64,000 nt of DNA from Megalopta genalis (taxonomy: Eukaryota; Arthropoda; Insecta; Hymenoptera; Halictidae): positions 24,889,271-24,953,270 of the forward strand of contig NC_135018.1 in assembly GCF_051020955.1 (NCBI RefSeq). The letters are read 5' to 3'. Position 1 is the stretch's first letter. Each line of letters opens with the position of its first letter. This document shows positions 35,501 to 45,904 of this stretch, in pieces. Below the pieces are notes generated by a model that was not told where the DNA came from, made no database searches, and saw only the letters and a program-made list of their open reading frames with translations. The translations under genes and the position numbers were made by a program.

Positions 35501-36654
35501 ATATATGAAAGATTAAATCACGAAACACAAATTTTCCAATGTTTTTAGGAACGTTCCAATTTGCTCAATTTCGCTGATTTCTATATTTAGCATTATTGAT
35601 TGTTGGTAATAACTAGACCGCGAATTTTCTGACAGAAATGAGTAAGATCGAATGCAGAACAGTGTAAACATTTAAATTGCATTATTTTTAACTCGATAAA
35701 ATAATTAGAGTATAATAGAAATGTCTGTGTGTCCTCTATATCTTGCAATTAATCCTGGAATATTTATTTTTTTCTGAAAAATCACAATCTTGTAATAATT
35801 TTATACAATACAGCATAATATACGAATTAGCTGAGTTTTCTATAAAGCAAAGATTTTTAGTGCAGTGTTTAACGTGAACCGTAGAACTTCTAACTCTAAC
35901 AGCGTGTAATAACTTTAATTAAATAAATGTCACCGCAAACTTCTGTTGGTTGAGATTCACCCGAATATGCGACAGAAATGATGCAATAATCTAATATAAA
36001 AGTAAAACAAAGATTCGAATTCTGAATTTGTATCAGTCTATATGCTACACAGAATAGTTGATTTGTCTAGTGAGAAATGAATCCCTTGTGTTTCATGGAT
36101 GTCCACGTATTAAACGATTTAGGAGGAACGTGCTGGAAGATGTAGCTAGCAAGGGAGAAAATATTTAGTTCGGTTGGAGGAGTTAATTCAGTTTGCTGTG
36201 TCCGTTTTCTTGCGGCACATTTAATCTTTAGGGAATCAATAGACTCGAGAGTGTGTAAATATTTCGAGGCGCCCAATTGTCCGGAAGCTCTCCTTGCTCG
36301 ATTGCCTGCTGTGCTGCGCAGACACATACCAAACGACACGAATTCCAGTCAAAAAACAAAAAACCGATGTCGTTGTCCAAGGGCCAACAGCTATCCTTAA
36401 TATGTGGTAAATGGTAATACGCGATAATACAGTAGAGTCGGAGAATTCGAATCGGTTTCTATATTTAACCGACATGCACTTTGAAAGAGAAAGATATTCC
36501 TCTACTTTCCATTCTTTTACTTAATAGTGTTTGTTTTTGAGAGAGTAAGATATCTTTTCGCTAACAGTGTTCACAATTATATGATCCTATGCAATGTACT
36601 ATGACGAGACATACGTATTGTTAGATTAAATAATATTATCTCTAAATGCAGATC
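35501..36654. other. No gene supported
   Basis: AT-rich. A solitary TAACTAGACCGCGAATTTT repeat end lies near 35610. Minus-strand open frames at 36067-36475 have no recognised product. Confidence 0.4.
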
Positions 36655-37205
36655 TAAGGCACATTAAAATCCTATTTGAGGATGCTCAGGAATTAATAAA
36701 AAAATATTTGGCATAAGTGGAACCAAGAATGGATACATTCAAATCCCTCTTTTCTACATAAACTCGGAGAAAGTATATTCTCTACCAACCCCGCAATATA
36801 TTTAACAAGAAGGAAACAAATTATACTATCTCGAATTGGGCATAATAAAAAAATCAATATATATTCTTTAAAACATATAAACCACTTTATAACAACTGTA
36901 ACATCCTAATAGAATGTCCAATGTACAACAATATCAGAAGAAAGGTAAAAATGTCCAATATCATCAAAGAATGTTTGGACAACTATAAACAAACAGCAAA
37001 AGTTATGTCATACTTAGAAGAAACCAAATTGTTTAGCGAAATTATATAGCAACTTAAGAAGCCTAGATTAACAAAATACTGTAAAAATTTGATACAAAAT
37101 TATTGCATATATTACACTACATATAACCCTACAATTGTAATCCCATAAGTGGTCGCTAATTGCTATTAAGCAGATGCGACATTAAATAAATTCAATTCAA
37201 TTTTT
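36655..37205 (+). mobile_element. Decayed 3' end of a non-LTR retrotransposon (post-RNase H region)
   Basis: Plus-strand translations in shifting frames give LSRIGHNKK, a spacer, then CPMYNNIRRKVKMSNIIKEC and YLEETKLFSEII before a stop. This is the pattern of the ORF2 tail of I/R1/Jockey-like elements (R-IGH-RL ... C-ECP-YN-R ... L--T-L). Several frameshifts and stops make it a pseudogene. The 3' tail ends in AATAAATTCAATTCAATTTT near 37202. The clade cannot be fixed by eye. Confidence 0.75.
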
Positions 37206-37910
37206 AAAAAATATATCATCTCGATAAAGTCATAAATTCTCAGAATGTCATGTCACAATTTTAAATAAATGCAAACATAAAATTAATTAGACGTTCTTTA
37301 CATAAGATAAAATATTACGTTCGTCATACACATGTGACAACTGATAGCGGACGTGTTAAACAAATGCATTAAATTCCGACGCACAAGAGAAGCAAACTGT
37401 TTACAGTATTTTTACTTTATTCATTTTTCCAATTTCACTTTATCCCACGTAAAATTTGTGAAATGTCATGATACAGTACTAAGCAATTAGCTGATGCGAT
37501 CCCTTTGCAAAGTGTATACCTAAAATGTACCGTGCACAGTAAGCAATGACAAGTATTTCATCTAACCGAGACGCTATATGTACACAATTTGTTCATAATA
37601 ATTATTTACATTTTTTTATTTGTTCGTTTTATTTCGTCTTGACCTCCACATATTTTAAAGATCTTAAGATATACGTACGTGCATATTTTAGTTTTTACTA
37701 AAATTGCAATTTATACAGCAAATGTTTATCACTGCCATTTCTTCATGACGAGTATACTCGTCAAAAGCAGCTGTGATTGTTTAGCAGTTTCTCCACAAGT
37801 GAAAACACAGAACAGCCTCAGAGATCAAATTTATATTAAAGAAATGTCATATTCATTATTCTTCTTCTTCTCATCTTCTTCAAACTCCTCATTTTCTCGA
37901 AGATAATTAC
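37206..37910. other. No feature recognised
   Basis: AT-rich; ends in a TTCTTC-rich stretch near 37860-37890. Confidence 0.4.
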
Positions 37911-38420
37911 AATGCATCGTTCAAATGCAGGATGGCTTTATGGAAATTTCGGGCAGCGTGGTTCGACTGTTCGATCCCTCCTGTTTCGCGCAAATGGGAA
38001 AGCGGACCAGCAAGCCAGGACAGAACCATTGCTCCTCGATTGCACCGAACAAGTCCGATTCCCGTTTCCCATACATCGGAGCGGAGCTTTCAGAGAGGCG
38101 AGGTTCGTTTCATCCGCCAGCCAGCCAGAACGGAGAGACCGCCTTACTATTAAACAACAAACGACCTCACAGACACACGGCTCACCGGTCAATCGATGTT
38201 CCACATTCGAACAAGGTGAACATTTGTGGGCTCCTCCGTCGCTTTCCGACAGAGTGCTCCCGCCACGCGGGGAGAAAAACGAATTCCCCGCGGACAAAGG
38301 GAACGAGAATGATCGCACACCGTCGCATTAGCATATATCCAGCGATATTCTTTCCCGGGGAACGGCGAACAGAGGTATTTCCCTCTAGTGCTCTCCGTCC
38401 CTACGGATCACGATGAATAA
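37910..38420. other. GC-rich patch with overlapping open frames
   Basis: About 500 bp of higher GC content, open in all three plus frames and one minus frame. Such multi-frame openness reflects composition. No protein family is recognised. It may be regulatory or a non-coding transcript. Confidence 0.35.
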
Positions 38421-38969
38421 GACTTCCGAGTATCGCGGGGATCTAATTAAGTCGATTAATTTGCACGGCGATTTCGACATCGCTGCGAGTACCCAAAGAG
38501 ACAAAACAAAGGTTTTGACAAAGCAGAATTTCTTCCTCTTCCTCCTTCGTCTCGCTGTCTTTCTAAATCTACAAGTCTGATTCAAGGACTGGGAATTGTT
38601 ATAATCAATGGTTGAAAGCAGTTATGGTATCTATTTCGGTGTTCGAAACAATTAGCGAAGACGTTATTCTAAATAATTGCTATGAGGAAACGATATACAG
38701 AGCGCGCAGAGAAAATTTTGTCTCTTTATGAAAAAAACGCTCATTTCTTTTTCTACAAATTTTCACTGCCCAAATCTATTTCGTTTCTCGAAATAGAGAA
38801 AGTTTTTATGTCCTTTTTCATCTGTCAGTACTGTTCATGTACGTTTCTATCTTCTTTCTGAACCTTTGTAATTAGTTTCAACGATATGAACACGTTGATC
38901 TACTGTACGTACATCGTTCCATGATTAAAATTGTAATGACCTATCGAACAGAGATGCCGCGACAATCAA

Positions 38970-39176
38970 AATTTTCGTTAGAAGGTCAGATAAAAAGGTT
39001 TTCATTTGTTTTTGTCATTCCACAAGCAACAGCAACATTCAAAAGAAAAGCATTCTAGTTATGACCTAGTAAACTGATGTCTCTATCATCTAAAAAATAT
39101 TCAAGCCGTTTCGTCCAGTTCTAAAAAAATTTATTCCATTTTAAAAGGCGTTCGGATATTTTCGTTATCCACTGCA
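38970..39176. mobile_element. Truncated right end of the 10929-11864 family
   Basis: AAAATTTTCGTTAGAAGGTCAGATAAAAAGG, TCTCTATCATCTAAAAAATA and TTTTAAAAGGCGTTCGGATA, ending ATCCACTG, follow the right arm of the element at 10929-11864 in the same order. The left arm is missing. Confidence 0.75.
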
Positions 39177-40050
39177 AGATTATGTTAACTTTATACACAA
39201 ATAATAAATCAGTCGCTGTACGACGATGCTCAGGGGTTATTAACCTTAGACGAGATACAATGCTATCGTAATTGTGACAGTAAACGATATGTTGCTCGCT
39301 CTCAATTTGTTGGACGTGACATTTATAATAGGGTGAGCAGATAACGGATTCATACTCGAGTATGAATACGGACTAAAGAGTTACGTTAAAAGTGCAGTAA
39401 TATGAGAGTAGTGCTTCGAGGCACGATGGATAGAGCCATACGTTTCAAACGCAGACGTAACTACATGTGGTAATAATGATCTTGTATAGATAGAAAGTTC
39501 GAGAAAATAGATACCTAGGTTCTTTATGGTATTGACACTCGAACGGCTGGTTCATTTGGGCCCAGAGTATAAATATTGTTTTTTAATTCTCTAGTTCCTG
39601 ATAATTAATTTAAATTTTCACGTGTTTCTATCAACGTGGTTGATAGAATAATGAACGTGTCCTAGAAGGAGTATCTTAAAAAATACATTTTAACTTTGCG
39701 ATTGAAAGGTATGATGTTCTATCATAAATGTTACGGGAGAAAAGGGTTCTTTGTCAGTATTGATTTCGGTTACGGCTCTACAGTTCTGGATCTGTTTCTG
39801 TTTTAAACAGTTCTATACCGGTTCTATATCCATCTTATACTGGTTTTATACAGGTTTAATATCCATTCTACGTATCTGTTCTGTAATTTCCGTTCATTAC
39901 TCCCATATGACCGAATCACGTGCAAAATGTGGAACAATTTTTTGTTCACCGCATTCATTAATTTTATATTTGAACTGTTGGTACAGTAATTTCTCCCGGA
40001 AATGCCATATAATAAAAAATACGCAGTTAATTCGCAGTTAATACACAGCT
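39177..40050. other. No gene; GGTTCTATA-rich tract and a solitary MITE end
   Basis: 39755-39835 is rich in CGGTTCTATA units as at 30160-30640. TACAGTAATTTCTCCCGGAA at 39982 is a solitary family end. Confidence 0.5.
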
Positions 40051-40297
40051 TCAACCCATTGCGCTCGAAGCCAAATTAACGCAGAATTTAATATAGTTTT
40101 TTTGACCCATGGTATTTCCATTTTATATAACCTGGTGTATTTTGAACATATGAAATTGAATTTTCTGACTCATGCAACTGTTACGCTTTCGACAGTTCTT
40201 TAAATATAAACCAATTTGATGAATAAAATTATTTTGAAACGTGACGTAACAGTTTTTATTGGTGCCTCGGAGTCGCCGGTCAAGTGCAAAGGGTTGA
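40051..40297. mobile_element. piggyBac-type MITE (CCCTTTGCACTCGA family, older copy)
   Basis: TCAACCCATTGCGCTCGAAGCC to CAAGTGCAAAGGGTTGA matches the ends of the copy at 10961, with internal CATATGAAATTGA also shared. The TTAA targets have each decayed (TCAA, TTGA). Confidence 0.9.
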
Positions 40298-41232
40298 TTC
40301 GGTTCAAATCGAGTATTGATTTTTCGTATTTCAAATTTCGATAAATTATTTCTTCTATTAGTCGTACGTAATTAACAATACTTTCTGTTTTTCCTGATGA
40401 ACACGCGAAATTAAGAGTAACTCATTCCGTATTGGATTCCCGACATCGTGTAACACACCCAATCGTCGTTTAGCTGATTCAGGAGCATAAGTTTCGAACC
40501 GAAGCAATTCTACGTTTCAAAGGAGAGAGTCGGCGAACAAAGTCGAAATTCTCCTCGAGAAATCAATGGTTCAACCTCGGTTCAATATGCCTTTCTTCTC
40601 CCGTGCATATTGGCTTAATTGTAGGCCGCCCAGTTACCTAACCGGTTTGTATCTAGAAGAATGAAAACGTAGCTCGCCAATCGATTCATATTAATAAAAG
40701 TAAGTTCAATTTCATCTAGTTTTAGGCCCGTTGCGAAAACGGAGATAGATTGAACTTTGATTCCGCTGATTGAACTTCGGTCGCATCGACGGAGCTTTTG
40801 ATCCATCTATTTCCCTTGGGTCTCTGCGTGCGGCAACCTCCTCGTGGCGAGATCTGCCAGATGGGTATTAACCTCAATGAATTATTATAAATCGACGATA
40901 ATGCTAAGGTAATGGCTGTGAATGTGAAATTTATTTCTCTCCTCAGAAAAGTAGAGATCGGACAGAACAATTTCCAGTTATACATTTTGTGGTGGCATTT
41001 GCTTTTCAAAACTATAAAATATGTTAATGTAATATTCAACGTGATATTAAAAATATTGACAAACGTTCGCCTCGTTACAGATGATATGATTGGTATTGTT
41101 AGTTAAATCGAGTATGTTCAGAATGTTCATGTTATTAGTTCCCAGCGTTTATATTTAGTCATCCAATATCTAACAACTGGTACATTTTAGAAAAATAATC
41201 AGTCTACCATATAAATTCTTTACACTTTACAC

Positions 41233-41821
41233 CAAAGGTGACGAACTGACGGCTAGCGAGCCACTGGTGGCTTCTTCACTTACTCATCTTTCCCCCGAGC
41301 CGCTGAAGTATGGCCTCGTTCCAGCTCTCTATAGTTTCTACTGCTTGGAATTGATGTAAACAATTTTTATTTTGCTTTAAGATGTCTCTATCAATTATAA
41401 AAAAAAACAAGAGACAGATAAGATTGTATTTCTTCCTGTAATCATTTTAACAAAATGAATACAATGTATCAGTTTTTTTATATCTTCTCTGCTCTGTATT
41501 TCACTTATCTATTTTATCATAAATGCATCAAATTCGCACTCTAGTCATTACTTATTGATTTTCTTATTTGCTTGTAATATAAATAATATTAATATAATTG
41601 TAATATAATTATAATTATAATATACATTATATAATTGTAATATAAATAGCGGTCATAATATCATTGCACTACCTAAAATAAACTATCTATTTATATGTCG
41701 TAAAGATCACAAAAACGTCACGTTGAGAAGCGTCAGCGTTTTTTTAATTACGACGCGGCGAGTTGGAGAACCGGCCGAATGGGGGGCACATGGCTCTTGA
41801 CAGAGAAGTCCGTCACTCCTG
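41233..41821. mobile_element. hAT-like MITE
   Basis: The ends CAAAGGTGACGAACT and, in complement, CAGGAGTGACGGACT are inverted repeats. Flanking 8-mers CTTTACAC and CTTTATAG agree in six positions. The subterminal GAGCCACTGGTGGCTTC and complement AGAGCCATGTGCC continue the likeness. The interior is AT-rich and non-coding; it contains the end of a TAAATGCATCAAATTCGCA-type repeat at about 41512. Confidence 0.7.
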
Positions 41822-42240
41822 CTTTATAGCATCAAACTCGTTGCCTTATTTCTGTCTTATGAAACAGCTAAAGAAGGTCTTACATCAAGTTTGTATGCCA
41901 TCGTTGTAAAGAGATCACCAATTCAATTACGAAACAAATTTTCCAGTATATTTAGAGATATTTCAACTTGCAGCATTTGAAAAATAATACCTGTCTTTAG
42001 TCTTCCTATCCATTTTGTCATGCAAAAATATCTTCGAAGTGGATAAACAATGAATTGCGAAAATAAAAGTTCCAAAATGCGGGCTGTATAGTTTAATATA
42101 GTAATAAACTAATCATTCCATAAATCCAATGGGTGTGTTTGTCTCACCCTTAGTCTAAGGTTCAGATCTTCCAAATATACGATTTCTTTTTACGAAACTG
42201 GAGCAGTGTGAATATCGAGAGTTTAACAAATAGTAAAATC

Positions 42241-42424
42241 GACCGTAAATTCTCCCTAATTTTCCTTCGGCTTGTAAACAAAGATGGACAATTTGGGAAG
42301 AGCGGATACGATTATTCGAGCCTTGCACCTCGTTTTTATAATTGTTGACAATCGTATCTCTTCTTCCCAAATTGTCCATTTTTGTTTATAAGCTGAAGGT
42401 TAAATTCGGGAGAATTCACTGTAA
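42241..42424. mobile_element. Palindromic TA-type MITE, family 1 (shortened)
   Basis: Starts ACCGTAAATTCTCCCTAAT and ends GGGAGAATTCACTGTA. The arms with GGACAATTTGGGAAG and complement are intact; the central right part is deleted. Confidence 0.9.
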
Positions 42425-43656
42425 TTCTCAAGAAAAATCGTTATCGAATACCGCTTAACAAGAAGCAGGATTAGCAACTTTGTACGTAGCAGAGAACAGC
42501 AGCCCCATTTCCCAAGCACGAGCTCGTAGGAATCGTTGCTCATAATCAACCAGCAACGTGGGATACTCGAACGATAAGATCTCCACTACTCGACAAAAGG
42601 CTCCCAGGGCCCTCAACTTTTAATGAAAAGACGTAGTTCCATGTCAAGGGCTCTCGACGTTTCTTTCCCGGGTAGGACAGACGATGCAGAGTGTCAACGG
42701 CTCACGATCTCCTAGTCGTGTACGTACACAACGGCGTTCTTCGTTCGGCGATCATCGAATCGTCCCGAATTCCATCCGATACTTGTTTCCGTCTCGATCG
42801 GCCGAGAATCCGCCGATTATTATTCCGGCCGAGTTTTCTGTAACGCAATTAACGGGTCGAATGGAGCGGAATCTGGAGATCCTCTTTCCCCATTATTTTT
42901 TCCCGAGCTGGCTGTTTTCGCTTCATCGGCGGGAATTGTTGGTCACAAAGGATTTGTTTTGAAGCCCCGCGTTACAGAGCGCCGCATATCGAAAAGGCTT
43001 CCTAGGTGCATTAGTCTGCCACACTTGACACATTCGGTTATCCGTGTTGAGGTCACCGGAGGACTGCAACGATTCTGTCTGATTTTCGGCGATTTAAATG
43101 TCGGTCACAGTCGACGATATCGTAACTCGACTGCGGATGTTTATGGAAAATGCTCCCTTTTACTGACGAATTTCCGGGAAACTGGGTTTACGAAGAACTT
43201 CCGTTGCCGCGGCGACAGATCGGGTAAATAAAGGCAAACGTGGGGGCACATTGATACTGTAATCCTTTAACGACCATGCCTGCTTACGTCACCGGTACGC
43301 TAAATTAACAAAGAATAGTTTCAAATCGCGTAAACTTTATTACAATTCGAAGCTACGTTTCGTTTGCTGTGCGTGCACAAGAGCTCCTACGACGAGGCAA
43401 TTGAATGGCGTGAATTTTCACTTGACAGTCACGTGGAAACAAGTTTAGAAACTGTTTCACAGTTCTGAAGTAACATGTGTAGATGGAAATTATTGTTCGC
43501 CAAAGAGTTAATAAATGTTTTATGGCGATCGTGCACTAAATGATTTTAGGATTTCTTAACGGGGCACTTTTTTAAGCTGAGAGTCTATGAATCGATACAT
43601 TAACTAATCTGCTTGTGTATGTATGTATACTATATGTATATTCTATTAAAAATCTA
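42425..43656. other. No gene supported; CpG-rich stretch 42660-43240
   Basis: GC-richer DNA with open frames at 42684-42962 and 42959-43231 (+) but no recognised domain and no clear splice signals. Confidence 0.4.
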
Positions 43657-45690
43657 TAGGATGTCCCAAAAATGTCTCGCAATCCGAAAATGGGAGTTCC
43701 CGGGGTCATTTGAAGTAACTTTTTCCTTAGCGAAAATACGATCCACGGCTTCGTTTACGAGATACTAACGCAAAAACACTGGCTGACGCGAGGCAGCCCA
43801 GCCAATGAGCGCACGAAGCCCAGTTCCGCTCACCGGTTGATCCCTCCTCTTACACTGTCCGACACGATTTTTGGGTTTCTATAGCCACTATGAAATTCTT
43901 GTAGAGCTTCACTCCCTGAACAAGAATCCGAAAACCGAATTGCTCCATCACCCTCAGTTTTTTAAATAAACGAACTTTTGTAAGAACCCAACATTTTCGA
44001 CAAAAATGAGGTATTGCATGAAAAGTACAAACGTTAGAAAGTTCTAATTGGTGTTAAAAGATAGAGGAAAGTTTCCCGAATATAGTGGCATGCAATTTAT
44101 TAATTGTTTCTGGTCCTAAATAGCAACAAATTGATGTGAAAGTTTAAAAAAGTGTCGACGTGAGCAGTTTCTGCGCAATATTTTTGTATTTTTACGAAAA
44201 GTTTTTTGTTCAGCACGAAAACTCTACGCAGGATCGGATTCTGTAGACATTTCTGAAGAAGAGACGGCCCGATAGAAGTGTCGGAACGATGTACATTTCG
44301 AGTAGGTCGAGAAAATGTTCGTCGGCAACATGTACACGACGTTTTGCCGCCATGTGCTTCGCTGCTCGCTTCTCTCTGTCCGACAGGGCCGAAGCTATGG
44401 GTAATCAACACCGATGGAGGGATCCAATGGGGCACCCACTTAGCGTGTGGGGCGTGCCATTTTTTTTTAGTACTTCAATGTGCTGTCTTCTTTTACATAT
44501 TTTTATGGATAATAATCGCCAAACTGTGAATCATAAATTAAAAATGGAGAAATAATAAAAGAAAAATAATGAACAAAAAATATTCATTTTATTCTGAATT
44601 TGTTCGAATTACAAGTATATCATGTATACATTTATCATTAAAATTATAACGATAATTTATATTTAAATTATAAAAATAAAAAAATATATAAATAAACAAA
44701 AAAAATAAATAATCATTTTCAAAACGTCAAACTTCTTGAAACATATCGTTAAATATATATTTAAATATTTATTTACTTATATGGCGTAGAAGTCAAAATT
44801 ATACTAGTGTTAGAATATTTTCGTTACCAACTCCAAATAGTCTGGTGTGATTTTTTGTGTGAAATATATCACAGTTTGGTGATTATTATTCACAGAAATA
44901 TGTAAAAAAAAACAAAATACTGAAATACTAAAAAAAATTCAAATATTATTTACGAAAAGTGGGTGCCCCATTGGATCCCTCCATCGGTGTTGATTACGCA
45001 TAGCTTCGACCCTGCCGGACAGAGAGAAGCGAGCAGCGAAGGACATGGCGGCAAAACGTCGTGCACATGTTGCCGACGAACATTTTCTCCATCCACTCGA
45101 AATGTACATCGTTCCGACACTTTTACCGGGCCGTTCCTTCTTCAAAAATGTCTACAGAATCCGATCCTGGGTAGAGTTTTCGTGCTGAACAAAAAACTTT
45201 TCGTAAAAATACAAAAATATTGCGCAGAAACTGCTCACGTCGACACTTTTTTAAACTTTCACATTAATTTATTGCTATTTAGGATCAAAAACAATTAATA
45301 AATTGCATGCCACTATATTCGGGAAACTCTCCTCTATCTTTTAACACCAATTAGAACCTTCTAACGTTTATACTTTTCATGCAATACCTCATTTTTGTCG
45401 AAAATTTTGGGTTTGTACAAAAGTTCGTTTATTTAAAAAGCTGAGGGTGATGGAGCAATTCGGTTTTCGGATTCTTGTTCAGGAATTGAAGCTCTACAAG
45501 AATTTCATAGTGGCTATAGAAACCCAGAAAAAAAGTTTGTTTTTGTCGGACGGTGTTATTGGTCACTATTTTTCCTTAATAACTAGTAAACGAAGCCGTG
45601 GATTGCATTTTCGCTAAGGAAAAAGTTACTCCAAATGACCTCAGGAACCCCACATTTTCAGATTGCGAGTCATTTTTGGGACACCCTGTA
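43657..45690. mobile_element. Compound inverted-repeat element (2 kb, nested arms)
   Basis: The outer ends are TA-bordered (AGGATGTCCCAAAAATG and, in complement, CAGGGTGTCCCAAAAATGAC). They carry the AAGTAACTTTTTCCTTA arm of the 16291 family, left 43657-43793 and right about 45560-45690. Inside lie longer arms, listed separately. No transposase was recognised. Confidence 0.9.
43855..45555. repeat. Inner inverted repeat with arms of about 590 bp
   Basis: The left arm, about 43855-44441, and right arm, about 44959-45555, are near-identical in inverted orientation: GGTTTCTATAGCCACTATGA, CAATTCGGTTTTCGGATTCT (complement) and GGAGGGATCCAATGGGGCAC. The spacer, 44442-44958, is AT-rich and unique. 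The arms give mirrored open frames (44100-44435 minus, 44963-45298 plus) with no recognised family. It may be a separate long-TIR element that landed in the outer element. Confidence 0.9.
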
Positions 45691-45746
45691 TAAAAACGCA
45701 GCAGTCTAAGTAGATAAACTCTACAAATCAAAAGGCCTCTGCTGTC

Positions 45747-45904
45747 TAAAGGGTGTCCTCCCTTTTATTTCAGACATCGCTACAACGTTGTACTTCTTGC
45801 ATCGTATTCGTCTCTCGATACCAATCGAATTTTATATCAAACATTTGTTATAACATCATTATCGTAGATATCTAGGCGTCAATCTTTTGGTGGACCACCC
45901 TGTA
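45747..45904. mobile_element. Possible small GGGTGTCC/GGACCACCCTGTA element
   Basis: The left AAAGGGTGTCCTCCC and right TGGACCACCCTGTA ends are inverted in style. The arms are short and weakly matched. It lies immediately next to the previous compound element. Confidence 0.4.

Noticed and set aside
35262..35528. 88-codon minus-strand frame
   Set aside because: Lies within a non-coding TTAA-type MITE and crosses its end.
37912..38416. Overlapping plus-strand frames of 139 and 163 codons
   Set aside because: Three frames and the opposite strand are open together, which points to composition. No domain is recognised.
44100..45298. Mirrored frames of 111 codons as duplicated genes
   Set aside because: They lie in the two arms of an inverted-repeat element and are overlapped by open frames on the opposite strand.
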